Below are positions 45,000-53,782 of a DNA stretch of 64,000 nucleotides, piece by piece. Position 1 is the stretch's first letter, and each line of letters begins with the position of its first letter. The notes below the pieces were generated by a model that saw nothing but the letters and a program-made list of their open reading frames with translations, was not told the DNA's origin and did not search any database. This stretch comes from Runella limosa DSM 17973 (GTDB lineage Bacteria; Bacteroidota; Bacteroidia; Cytophagales; Spirosomataceae). The DNA lies in assembly GCF_000482465.1 (NCBI RefSeq), contig NZ_KI519433.1, positions 33,054 through 97,053 on the forward strand, read 5' to 3'. A program made the translations under genes and the position numbers.

Positions 45000-47900
45000 A
45001 TGAAAAAACAATTACATCATCTCCTTTGGTTTGGGTTTGTGTGGATTTTAGGAATTATTCCTGCAATTGCGCAAGATCTGTCAACAAACCAAGTCAATTA
45101 CCAATTGACTTATAATCCCACCACTCAGGTTTATACGGTTTGGGTCGTACCACAGTATAATACGCCCAACCCAAACAATCCCGAAGCCAATGAGCTTGGA
45201 GCGACGGCGCAGGTATCTTTGAAAGTTCCCAAAGACTTTGTCATTCAAAATGTTACTGACATAAGGGGAACTTGGGAAAAAAGCCCAGTAAAATTAGGAA
45301 ATCAGTCAGCATTTACAACTTCTGGATTAGACCCCAATTATCTCTATTATGTGATTGGTAAAACCTCAACGGAAGTCAACTATGGCCCTTTTAGTAGCGG
45401 TACACCTGTTTCACTTTTTACCTTTCAAGGCAATGCTTGTTATGGAACAGTAGGGGTTTTAGCAAAAACTGACCCTTTTGTGGCGGCAGCCAAAAACTTA
45501 GCATCCCTCAATACAGCCTGTAGTTTTTATTCACGTTCGGGACAAGCTACAAGCGGGAATGTGATACCTTTAGAGCAGTTCGTGGACAAGTTAGGTCCTG
45601 ACGTTGATTGTAGTGCGCCTTCGATAAAGCTAATCAAAAGCATTTCTTCCATCACCGACAACGGTGCAGTGGGCCGTGGAGTAGGTGATGTTATCAACTA
45701 TACTTTTACTGTCACTAATACGGGTAACGTGTCACTCTCGGCGGTGACTTTGACCGATGCTAAACTCAGTTTGAGCAACGTAGCGGTGAGCCCCAGTACA
45801 CTTGCTCCAGGAGCAACAGGAACAGCTTCTGCCACTTACACCATCACGCAAGCTGATGTAAATGCAGGAGGAATTGAAAATACAGCGACTGTCACGGGTA
45901 CGCCCTCAAGTGGGCCTCTTTCAACCGTCACTGACGTATCAGACGCAGGAACAGACAACAACGCCGTGGCCATCACCAACCCCGACGTGACCGAGTCCCC
46001 AAAGTTGAACGGAACGACTGATACCAATCCGACCAATGACCCAACAGTGTTGTTGATTGCCCCAACACCTTCAATTAAGTTAGTAAAAAGCATTACCTCT
46101 ATCACTGACAACGGCGCTACGGGTCGCGGAGTAGGTGATGTCATCAACTATACCTTCACTGTTACCAACACAGGAAATGTGACGCTCACAGGCGTGTCTT
46201 TGACTGATGCAAAACTCAGCTTGAGCAACGCAGCGGTGAGTCCTGCCACGTTATTGCCAGGTGGAACAGGGACAGCTACTGCTACTTACACCATCACGCA
46301 AGCGGATGTCAACGCGGGAGGAATTGAGAACACGGCGACTGTGACGGGCACGCCCCCGAATTTACCCAATGGCAATGCAGCCACGCCTGTTACTGACATT
46401 TCTGACGCAGGAACTGACAACAACGCCGTGGTCATCACAAATCCCGAGGTGACTGAGTCGCCAAAGTTGAACGGAGCGACTGATACCAATCCGACCAATG
46501 ATCCAACAGTGTTGTTGATTGCCCCAACACCTTCAATTAAGTTAGTAAAAAGCATTACCTCTATCACTGACAACGGTGCTACTGGCCGCGGAGTAGGTGA
46601 TGTCATCAACTATACCTTCACCGTTACCAACACGGGTAATGTGACGCTCACGGGAGTGGCTTTGACTGATGCTAAACTCAGCTTGAGCAACGCAGCGGTG
46701 AGTCCTGCCACGTTATTGCCAGGTGGAACAGGAACAGCTACTGCTACTTATACAATCACGCAAGCGGATGTCAACGCAGGAGGAATTGAGAATACGGCCA
46801 CTGTCTCGGGCACGCCCCCGAATTTACCCAATGGCAATGCAGCCACGCCTGTTACTGACGTTTCTGATGCAGGAACGGACAACAACGCCGTGGTCATCAC
46901 AAATCCCGAGGTAACCGAATCGCCAAAATTGAACGGAACAACCGATACCGACCCCACCAATGACCCGACTGTCTTGGTAGTTACCCCAACACCTTCAATT
47001 AAAGTTATCAAGAGCATTGCTTCGGTTACCTCAGCAGGCCCAGTGAATGTATTGGGCGATGTGATTAACTATACTTTCACAGTTACCAATACAGGTAATG
47101 TGCCTTTGACGGCGGTAAGTATCAGCGATCCTTTGTTGGGAGCTAACCTGACGGGAGGGCCAATCAGTTTGGCCATCGGTGAGTCCGATGCCACGACTTT
47201 CAAAGGTACTTATACAATTACCCAAGCCGACATTGTCGCGGGTGGAGTTCAAAACACGGCCACAGCAACGGGTACACCACCGAACTTGCCAAATGGTAAC
47301 CCAGCAACGCCAGTAACGGATGTATCTGATGCAGGTACGGACGGTAACGCCACTCCGATTACCAACCCAGAGGTGATAGAATCACCGAAGCTAGACGGTA
47401 CGACCGACAATGACCCCACCAACGACCCGACGGTATTGTTGATTCCATGTATAAAATCAAAAGTAACCCTAACAGGTACAGCGGTTTGTTCGGCAGATAT
47501 TCAGACTTATAGCATCACGTTCAGTGTTGCGGGCCAAGTAGGAGTTTTAAAAGCCAATAAAGGAGTTTTGACTGGCAGTAATCCTTACACAGTAGTGGGC
47601 ATTCCTTCGGGAGCGACGATTAAAATTACCGATAGCTTAAGTGCGGTTTGTAAATTTGATACCTTAATTACGGGGCCGAATTGTAACTGTACCCCAGCTT
47701 TACCAATATTACTTACGACAAGCATAACATCTTGTATTAGAGATACTTTCTCAACGATTAAATCGACGGTGTTTGGACTGGCTACAGTAGAGTGGTTTAC
47801 TCAGGAAACAGGAGGTACACCAGTATTCACGGGCCTCAATTTTAAACCCTCGGGTAATGTTTCGGCCAATACGGTCTTCTACGCTCAAGCTCGTAGTACT

Positions 47901-48767
47901 GACCCTACTTGTCCAACGGCTATCAGTACCAGCAGAGTAATAGCAACTGTTAATGCCCAAGATTGCTCGATAAAGTTGTTGCCTAAAGTGTATCTGCAAG
48001 GTTCATTATTTGGAGTGTTCTCTGGGCAGTTGATGCGCGATGACCTGCGGGTGAAAAACCTAATTCCTAGAAAATCGCCATACGTAGCTTGGAACCCAGT
48101 GACAGCCGCCGATACCATTACCTCAAACACAGTTCTGAGCGTTACAGGAGCCGATGCCATTGTGGATTGGGTTTTTGTTGAGCTGCGCGACGCCGATGAC
48201 TCTACAATTGTGGTCGATAGCCGTTCGGCCTTACTACAACGTGACGGTGACATTGTGGAAGTTGATGGAACGTCACCAATTACCTTCAACACATTTGTAT
48301 CAGCCGACTATTTTGTATCGGTTCGTCACCGAAACCACTTGGGAGTTATGTCGCAAACTGCTCTGCCATTAACGCAGGTCGTTTCTACGATTGATTTTCG
48401 TTCGGCAACCACACCTACTTATGTTTTGGCTAATTCACCGATACACCAATCACAAGTGGATGTAGCTCAGGGCAAAGCTCTTTGGGCGGGAAATGCCCTT
48501 TATGATGATCAAATAATTTATCAAGGTACAGACAACGACGTCAATGTCATCTATCAACAGGTCATTGCCGCAACTGGGAATCCGTTCTTTTTGCCTTTCT
48601 ACATTTTGGCAGGATACTACACGGGTGATATCAACATGGACGGAGAAGTAATTTTCCAAGGGACAACCAATGACGTAGAGTACATCTATCAAAACGTCAT
48701 CAACAACCATAATGGTAACTCGCTCAAACAAAACTTCTTTATCATTCAGGAACAGTTGCCTAAATAA
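45000..48767 (+). CDS. DUF11-repeat surface protein with shared C-terminal domain, 1255 aa
   Basis: Signal peptide (LLWFGFVWILGIIPAIAQ); an N-domain of about 180 residues shared with the downstream gene (STNQVNYQLTYNPTTQVYT, then LKVPKDFVIQNVTDIRGTW); four DUF11-type repeats of about 154 aa (residues 206-815, for example VGDVINYTFTVTNTGN and YTITQADVNAGGIENTATV); an Ig-like stretch; and a C-terminal domain (991-1255) homologous to that of the giant adhesin, from LLPKVYLQGSLFGVFSG to QEQLPK, with two dockerin-like motifs. Probably surface-exposed and exported by the same route. It starts 40 nt after the adhesin, so operonic. Confidence 0.9.
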   Translation: MKKQLHHLLWFGFVWILGIIPAIAQDLSTNQVNYQLTYNPTTQVYTVWVVPQYNTPNPNNPEANELGATAQVSLKVPKDFVIQNVTDIRGTWEKSPVKLGNQSAFTTSGLDPNYLYYVIGKTSTEVNYGPFSSGTPVSLFTFQGNACYGTVGVLAKTDPFVAAAKNLASLNTACSFYSRSGQATSGNVIPLEQFVDKLGPDVDCSAPSIKLIKSISSITDNGAVGRGVGDVINYTFTVTNTGNVSLSAVTLTDAKLSLSNVAVSPSTLAPGATGTASATYTITQADVNAGGIENTATVTGTPSSGPLSTVTDVSDAGTDNNAVAITNPDVTESPKLNGTTDTNPTNDPTVLLIAPTPSIKLVKSITSITDNGATGRGVGDVINYTFTVTNTGNVTLTGVSLTDAKLSLSNAAVSPATLLPGGTGTATATYTITQADVNAGGIENTATVTGTPPNLPNGNAATPVTDISDAGTDNNAVVITNPEVTESPKLNGATDTNPTNDPTVLLIAPTPSIKLVKSITSITDNGATGRGVGDVINYTFTVTNTGNVTLTGVALTDAKLSLSNAAVSPATLLPGGTGTATATYTITQADVNAGGIENTATVSGTPPNLPNGNAATPVTDVSDAGTDNNAVVITNPEVTESPKLNGTTDTDPTNDPTVLVVTPTPSIKVIKSIASVTSAGPVNVLGDVINYTFTVTNTGNVPLTAVSISDPLLGANLTGGPISLAIGESDATTFKGTYTITQADIVAGGVQNTATATGTPPNLPNGNPATPVTDVSDAGTDGNATPITNPEVIESPKLDGTTDNDPTNDPTVLLIPCIKSKVTLTGTAVCSADIQTYSITFSVAGQVGVLKANKGVLTGSNPYTVVGIPSGATIKITDSLSAVCKFDTLITGPNCNCTPALPILLTTSITSCIRDTFSTIKSTVFGLATVEWFTQETGGTPVFTGLNFKPSGNVSANTVFYAQARSTDPTCPTAISTSRVIATVNAQDCSIKLLPKVYLQGSLFGVFSGQLMRDDLRVKNLIPRKSPYVAWNPVTAADTITSNTVLSVTGADAIVDWVFVELRDADDSTIVVDSRSALLQRDGDIVEVDGTSPITFNTFVSADYFVSVRHRNHLGVMSQTALPLTQVVSTIDFRSATTPTYVLANSPIHQSQVDVAQGKALWAGNALYDDQIIYQGTDNDVNVIYQQVIAATGNPFFLPFYILAGYYTGDINMDGEVIFQGTTNDVEYIYQNVINNHNGNSLKQNFFIIQEQLPK
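45615..47445 (+). repeat. Tandem DUF11 repeats, four units
   Basis: Units two and three are spaced by exactly 462 bp (154 codons) and are nearly identical at the DNA level. The first and last are more diverged. All encode a beta-sandwich with VxNTGNV and GTDNNAxxITNP patterns. Confidence 0.85.
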
Positions 48768-48777
48768 GCATGGATCC

Positions 48778-48802
48778 ATCCAGGGGCGTAATGCCCCTGG
48801 AT
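48778..48802. terminator. Hairpin between the DUF11 genes
   Basis: ATCCAGGGGC (48778-48787) pairs with GCCCCTGGAT (48793-48802) around GTAAT. There is no strong T-run, so it may be a partial terminator or processing site. Confidence 0.5.
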
Positions 48803-48838
48803 AGTCTAAAAAATTCAACGCAATAAACACAGACTACA

Positions 48839-50101
48839 ATGAAAAACGGATTATTTACACTCGCTTGGGTTGGGCTTATTTGGGTTCATTGCTTTGTGCC
48901 CGTAGTAGCGCAACAACTCTCGACAAATCAAGTCAATTATCAATTGACTTACGATGCTTCTAGTCAGACTTATACGGCCTGGGTAGTGCCTAGGTACGCT
49001 ACACCAAATACCAATAACGGCGATGCCAATGAGTTTGGCGCGACAGCACAAGTCTCCTTGAAAGTCCCTAAAGATTTTGTGATTCAGAACATTACAGACA
49101 TACGGGGAACTTGGGGAAAAAGCCCTTTGAAGCTCGGGAATCAAGCCGTGTTTGCTTCGGCCAATTTAGACCCGAACTACCTATATTATGTTATTGGCAA
49201 AACCCCCACTGAAGTAAATTATGGTGCTTTTGCCAATGGTACGCCCGTTTCACTTTTCACTTTTAGGGGAAATGCTTGCCAGGGGCCAGTAGGAATTTTA
49301 GCAAAAACGGATCCATTTGTGGCAGCATCTAAAGCGTTAGCCTCACTCAATACCGCTTGTAGTTTTTACTCACGCTCTGGGCAGGCTATTAGTGGAAACG
49401 TAATTCCTTTAGAGCAGTTTGTAGATAAATTGGGGCCTGATGCCAGTTGTAATCCACCGATTGATTTGGCATTGACGGTGGCCACCAGTAATCAGCAACC
49501 AGGCTTAAATGCAAACATTACTTTGACCGTAAGTGTCACAAATGAAGGGCAAAATCCTGCTTCAGGTGTAGAAGTAAAGAATATTTTGCCTGCTGGTATG
49601 AGTTTCCAGACATTTGCGACAGCCACTGGCACGTATAATTCAGGTACGGGTACGTGGACCATTGGGAATATCGCAGTAGGCCAAACAGTAACATTGTCTA
49701 TTGGAGTCCAAGTAACACAGACTGGCGTGCAATATTTTACCGCAGAAGTGTCTAAAGCAGACCAAGGTGACATCGATTCTACTCCCAACAATAGTATCGA
49801 AACTGAAGATGATTTCGACCGAACTTGCGTGACGGTGCCCGCTCCTATTTGTGCAGGACAAATCTTTGAACTTTCGATTCCGAACGGTTATACCAACATT
49901 CAATGGTACAAAGACAACCAACCTATTCAGAATGCAACTACCTCCGTTCTTCAAGTGACCCAAGCAGGTACTTATCGCTTTACAGCGACCAATGTTGCCT
50001 GTCCAACGGCAGGGTGTTGTTCATTTATTTTCTTTGAAGGAGACTGCTGTCCTACCAAGCCAATATGTGTGCCTTTCACGATAAAAAAAGTAAGGAAGTA
50101 G
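48839..50101 (+). CDS. Paralogous surface protein with one DUF11 repeat, 420 aa
   Basis: It has a signal peptide (FTLAWVGLIWVHCFVPVVAQ) and the same 180-aa N-domain as the 1255-aa protein (STNQVNYQLTYDASSQTYTA). It then has a single DUF11 domain (LALTVATSNQQPGLNANITL and PASGVEVKNILPAGMSFQT) and an Ig-like segment (IQWYKDNQPIQNATTSVLQV). It lacks the dockerin-like C-terminal domain and instead ends in a short Cys-rich basic tail (CCPTKPICVPFTIKKVRK). It looks like a shortened relative of the preceding gene with a different terminus and so perhaps another anchoring route. Confidence 0.85.
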   Translation: MKNGLFTLAWVGLIWVHCFVPVVAQQLSTNQVNYQLTYDASSQTYTAWVVPRYATPNTNNGDANEFGATAQVSLKVPKDFVIQNITDIRGTWGKSPLKLGNQAVFASANLDPNYLYYVIGKTPTEVNYGAFANGTPVSLFTFRGNACQGPVGILAKTDPFVAASKALASLNTACSFYSRSGQAISGNVIPLEQFVDKLGPDASCNPPIDLALTVATSNQQPGLNANITLTVSVTNEGQNPASGVEVKNILPAGMSFQTFATATGTYNSGTGTWTIGNIAVGQTVTLSIGVQVTQTGVQYFTAEVSKADQGDIDSTPNNSIETEDDFDRTCVTVPAPICAGQIFELSIPNGYTNIQWYKDNQPIQNATTSVLQVTQAGTYRFTATNVACPTAGCCSFIFFEGDCCPTKPICVPFTIKKVRK

Positions 50102-50193
50102 GTTGTTGCGCAATGCAATTGACAACATTTAATAGATAAGGGTAAGTAATATATCATAACACGGAATCATTAGATGCCCTGTTATATAACACA

Positions 50194-50226
50194 AAAGTCC
50201 CCATGAGCGATGCTGATGGGGACTTT
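50194..50226. terminator. Terminator after the surface-protein block
   Basis: AAAGTCCCCAT (50194-50204) pairs with ATGGGGACTTT (50216-50226) around 11 nt. It lies between the convergent DUF11 protein and GH51 genes and can serve both. Confidence 0.75.
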
Positions 50227-50252
50227 AACTTGATTGATTTAACTACAAAAAA

Positions 50253-51794
50253 TTATTTCTTGAGTGTTAACGTAATAACACTATAAGCAGGAATCGTAAG
50301 TTTTAACACTCCTTTGTCGAGTTTCGCGCCTGCAAATTCCTTTACTGTGATTTTGTTGGGTTGTTCAAAACTATTATAATCATTGATTTTAGCAGAAGCG
50401 AGTATCTGACCTGATACTTTTGAAAACTCGTCACCTCGTAGGTTGATGGTTACTTCGTGTGGCTTGCTATAATCAATATTCGTCAGAGAGATTGTCATGG
50501 CACCAGCGGCATTTTTTGAAGCAGAAGCAGAAACTGCCGTCAGTTTTTTTCCTTGAAACTCGTAAGATGATGATTCAATGCTGATAGGTACCAACAGCGC
50601 ATCTTGGTGAACGTTATACATTTTCATCACGTGGTACGTTGGGGTGAGCAACATTTTCTCTTCATTGGTTAAAATAACCGATTGAAGCACGTTGACGATT
50701 TGGGCGAGGTTGGCTCCTCGTACACGATCAGCGTGATTATTGAAGATGTTGAGCGTTAGACCTGCAATCATCGCGTCGCGCATGGTATTTTGTTGGTACA
50801 AAAACCCAGGATTAGTACCAGGTTCTACGCTGTACCAGCCGCCCCATTCATCGACAATCAAGGCCACTTTTTTCTCGGGGTCGTATTTGTCCATGACAGT
50901 ACTGTGTCGTGTCACAAGTTCTTCCATTTTCCAAGCCTCATCCATGATTTTAAAATACTCCTGCTCGTTGAAATTAACCGAAGGGCCTTTGTCATTCCAG
51001 TTAATGACGGAATAATGGTGCAATGCAACGCCTGAAAGCATATTGTGAGGGATATTTTTCATCAACGTCTCTGTCCATTGATAATCGCCGTCACTTGCTC
51101 CTGAGGCAATCCGATAGAGTTTGCCAGTGTTGTTCCAGTCGGCCATAAAGGTGGCGTATTGGCGGTAAATATTCGCGTAATATTCAGCAGTCATATTGCC
51201 ACCGCAGCCCCAGGCTTCGTTGCCAACTCCCCAGAGTTGAACATTCCAAGGTTTTTCACGGCCGTTTTGTTTGCGAAGTTCGGCCATAGGGCTACCGCCT
51301 GGGTGATTAACATAAGCCACCCAATCGACCAGGTCTTTGACAGTGCCGCTACCCACATTGCCTGCCAAGTAAGGTTCTGCGCCAATGCGCTCGCAGAGGT
51401 CGAGGAAATCGTGCGTACCAAAGCTATTGTCCTCTGTTACGCCTCCCCACCAAACGTTTACCATTTTAGGACGTTTTTCTTTTGGACCAATTCCATCTTT
51501 CCATTGGTATGTATCGGCAAAACATCCCCCAGGCCAGCGAAGGTTGGGGATTTTGAGGTCTTTTAAGGCTTGAATGATGTCGTTACGAACCCCTGCTGTA
51601 TTAGGAATTTTTGTGTTCCCTTCGCCTACATAAATGCCGCCATAAATACAACGCCCAAGGTGTTCGGCAAAATGCCCGTAAATGTGTTTGTTGATTTGAG
51701 TTTTGGCTAAGTCACTATTGAGCGTAATTTTTGTCTGGGCTGTTACCTCAAGTATCAGCCAACAGGCGACCAACGATAGTAGTATTTTCTTCAT
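50253..51794 (-). CDS. Alpha-L-arabinofuranosidase (GH51)
   Basis: Removes alpha-L-arabinofuranosyl side groups from arabinan or arabinoxylan. After a signal peptide (KKILLSLVACWLILEVTAQ) come the GH51 features: INKHIYGHFAEHLGRCIYGG, LRWPGGCFADTYQW, the acid/base region LWGVGNEAWGCGG and the nucleophile region LIVDEWGGWY. The C-terminal beta-sandwich completes the 513 aa, a normal length. Signal peptide makes it periplasmic or outer-membrane exposed. No SusC/D pair is adjacent, so it is a lone enzyme here. A candidate operator lies upstream (51855-51883). Confidence 0.94.
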   Translation of the reverse strand: MKKILLSLVACWLILEVTAQTKITLNSDLAKTQINKHIYGHFAEHLGRCIYGGIYVGEGNTKIPNTAGVRNDIIQALKDLKIPNLRWPGGCFADTYQWKDGIGPKEKRPKMVNVWWGGVTEDNSFGTHDFLDLCERIGAEPYLAGNVGSGTVKDLVDWVAYVNHPGGSPMAELRKQNGREKPWNVQLWGVGNEAWGCGGNMTAEYYANIYRQYATFMADWNNTGKLYRIASGASDGDYQWTETLMKNIPHNMLSGVALHHYSVINWNDKGPSVNFNEQEYFKIMDEAWKMEELVTRHSTVMDKYDPEKKVALIVDEWGGWYSVEPGTNPGFLYQQNTMRDAMIAGLTLNIFNNHADRVRGANLAQIVNVLQSVILTNEEKMLLTPTYHVMKMYNVHQDALLVPISIESSSYEFQGKKLTAVSASASKNAAGAMTISLTNIDYSKPHEVTINLRGDEFSKVSGQILASAKINDYNSFEQPNKITVKEFAGAKLDKGVLKLTIPAYSVITLTLKK

Positions 51795-51854
51795 TGATTT
51801 ACTTGGTAGATTAGAATATGGTTATTTTTACTATTACTAGATGAAAATGATATT

Positions 51855-51883
51855 TTCTTGATTCTATACCCTGAAATCAAGAA
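51855..51883. promoter_or_regulatory. Candidate operator between GH51 and lipoprotein genes
   Basis: TTCTTGATT (51855-51863) and AATCAAGAA (51875-51883) form a perfect 9-bp inverted repeat with an 11-nt spacer in the 152-bp gap between divergent genes. The size suits a dimeric regulator, but none is next door. Confidence 0.4.
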
Positions 51884-51946
51884 GATTTATTTTTTTTACC
51901 ACTTCGCTAGGGAGAACCTAATTTGCTTATCAAAACAAAAAGAAAA

Positions 51947-52405
51947 ATGAAGAAGACAATTTGTTGGGCGCTACTCATGGGTTTAGGTGCGTGCCAAACG
52001 CAGCAAGATAAAAGTACCCAAAATGATACAACCAAAGTAGCGGAGGTGCCGATTGTTGGCGGTGATCTTGACAAACATGGTTGCAAAGGCTCGGCAGGCT
52101 ATACTTGGTCGTCGGTAAAAAATAATTGTGTGCGATTATTTGAGCAAGGTGTTCGCCTTAACCCTCAAGATACGACGCTAAATCAGACGGTTTCGGCCTT
52201 TGTGATTTTTGCAGATGATGCCAAAGAAAATGCGGGGGAGGTGGAATTATTTTTGCCAACGCTGGCAGATAGTTCCATTATTTTGTCGCCACTCAAAGAC
52301 AACGGTGCAGGAACTTGGAGCAATGGCAATTATCTTCTAACGCAATGGAAAGGTGTATATACTTTGGAAGAAAAAAAGAAGGTATTGTACCAAGGCGGGC
52401 GCTGA
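51947..52405 (+). CDS. Hypothetical lipoprotein with GCKGSAGYTW motif
   Basis: Signal and lipobox KKTICWALLMGLGACQT are followed by a disordered Thr/Ser/Asp-rich linker and then DKHGCKGSAGYTWSSVKNNC, a motif I recognise from many uncharacterised Bacteroidota lipoproteins, then VRLFEQGVRLNP. The remainder is beta-rich (VSAFVIFADDAKENAGEVEL). The start at 51947 removes an unneeded 8-residue extension. Function unknown. Confidence 0.75.
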   Translation: MKKTICWALLMGLGACQTQQDKSTQNDTTKVAEVPIVGGDLDKHGCKGSAGYTWSSVKNNCVRLFEQGVRLNPQDTTLNQTVSAFVIFADDAKENAGEVELFLPTLADSSIILSPLKDNGAGTWSNGNYLLTQWKGVYTLEEKKKVLYQGGR

Positions 52406-52416
52406 AATAATGCAAC

Positions 52417-52453
52417 AAAAAAGCCTCAAAACAGTGCGTTTTGAGGCTTTTTT
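52417..52453. terminator. Bidirectional terminator
   Basis: AAAAAAGCCTCAAAAC (52417-52432) pairs with 52438-52453 around AGTGC. T-runs occur on both strands, so it ends the lipoprotein gene and tRNA-Lys. Confidence 0.9.
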
Positions 52454-52462
52454 TTCTTTTTG

Positions 52463-52535
52463 TGATCCCGCTGGGACTCGAACCCAGGACCCATACATTA
52501 AAAGTGTATTGCTCTACCAACTGAGCTACGGAATC
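52463..52535 (-). tRNA. tRNA-Lys (anticodon TTT)
   Basis: Acceptor arms GATTCCG and CGGGATC (one G:U) with discriminator A, D-arm GCTCAGTTGGTAGAGC, anticodon stem ATACA/TGTAT around CTTTTAA, T-arm CTGGGTTCGAGTCCCAG. No CCA encoded. Confidence 0.96.
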
Positions 52536-52601
52536 TTACTTTTTCATTACTGCTTTCAACTTTTTTCGTTTCGTTGTCTGCGTTGTTCTGAAATCGTGGT
52601 G

Positions 52602-52632
52602 CAAAAGTACGTGGTTTGACAATACGACGCAA
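52602..52632 (-). promoter_or_regulatory. Promoter of tRNA-Lys
   Basis: On the minus strand TTG (52632-52630), 20 nt, TACTTTTG (52609-52602), then CACCACG. The block TAC(C/T)TTTGCACCACG is shared with tRNA-Glu. Confidence 0.75.
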
Positions 52633-52816
52633 GTGCTGATGTGAAAATATTTTTAAAATATTTTTTAAATGTCAGACAGTGAGTGAGTTAAAGTTGAAAA
52701 TATTTTTAACTTTTTTTTGCGACTCCGATTTGTGGTTAGATTCTTGGTACGAAATGCTTATAAATTCGTAGTATTGAAAGTTAATCAATCATCACTCATT
52801 TATTTCCACTTCCATA

Positions 52817-53671
52817 ATGAAACTATTTCGTTTTGGCACATTTGAACAAGAGCAACCGGGAGTTATTTTGTCGGATGGCCGTAAAGTAAACGTAGCAGCG
52901 TTTGGCGAAGATTTTAACGAGGCATTTTTTGCCAACGATGGCCTTTCTCGCTTGGCCGATTGGCTCACCATTTATGCAGACACTTGCCCTGAGGTTTCGG
53001 AGGATGTTCGCCTTGGTTCGGCCATCGCGCGCCCTTCAAAAATTGTTTGCATCGGTTTGAACTATGCCAAACACGCGGCAGAGTCGGGGATGGATGTGCC
53101 AAAAGAACCCGTTATTTTCTTTAAATCAACTTCCGCTTTGTGCGGCCCGAACGATAACGTAATTATTCCGCGCAATTCTGTCAAAACCGACTGGGAAGTA
53201 GAGTTGGCCTTCGTGATTGGTAAAAAAGCCAGCTACGTGGATGAAGCCAATGCCATGGATTATGTAGCGGGTTATATCTTACACAACGATTACTCGGAGC
53301 GTGAGTTTCAACTCGAACGCAGTGGTCAATGGGTAAAAGGTAAGAGCAATGATACTTTTGCCCCGCTTGGGCCTTTCATGGCAACCAAAGATGAAATCGC
53401 TGATCCTCATACACTTCGCCTTTGGTTGAAAGTGAATGATGAGATGTTGCAAGATTCAAATACCGATGACATGGTGTTTAAAATTCCAACCTTGGTAAGC
53501 TATCTAAGCCAATTTATGACCTTGCTTCCTGGCGATGTTATCTCAACAGGAACGCCGTTTGGGGTAGGGCTAGGCTTTAAGCCGCCAAGATACCTCAAAG
53601 CAGGCGATGTTGTCGAATTAGGCATCGACGGGCTCGGGACGCAACGCCAAGTGGCAGAAGCGTATCAGTAA
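52817..53671 (+). CDS. Fumarylacetoacetate hydrolase family protein
   Basis: The C-terminal FAH domain is clear: KIVCIGLNYAKHAAESGMDV, PVIFFKSTSALCGPND, then TDWEVELAFVIG with two acidic metal ligands, YILHNDYSEREFQLERSGQW and STGTPFGVGLG. A short N-terminal domain precedes it. The family covers acylpyruvate hydrolases, 2-hydroxyhepta-2,4-diene-dioate isomerases and ureidoglycolate lyase-like enzymes; the form here is closest to 2-keto acid lyase/isomerase members. Substrate unknown. Cytoplasmic. It stands alone. Confidence 0.9.
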   Translation: MKLFRFGTFEQEQPGVILSDGRKVNVAAFGEDFNEAFFANDGLSRLADWLTIYADTCPEVSEDVRLGSAIARPSKIVCIGLNYAKHAAESGMDVPKEPVIFFKSTSALCGPNDNVIIPRNSVKTDWEVELAFVIGKKASYVDEANAMDYVAGYILHNDYSEREFQLERSGQWVKGKSNDTFAPLGPFMATKDEIADPHTLRLWLKVNDEMLQDSNTDDMVFKIPTLVSYLSQFMTLLPGDVISTGTPFGVGLGFKPPRYLKAGDVVELGIDGLGTQRQVAEAYQ

Positions 53672-53782
53672 GACGAGTAAAAAACCTTAGTATTTTATTT
53701 TTTCATTTTGTGCGGCTTGATGGTCTCCATTAAGCCGCATATTTTTTCATTGATTTCAACCTATCTATCCAATCATCAGACC

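Noticed and set aside
23408-50101. Mobile island (phage or conjugative element)
   Set aside because: A tRNA-Pro lies at the left side, but I found no integrase, no repeat of the tRNA 3' end at the far side and no transposase.
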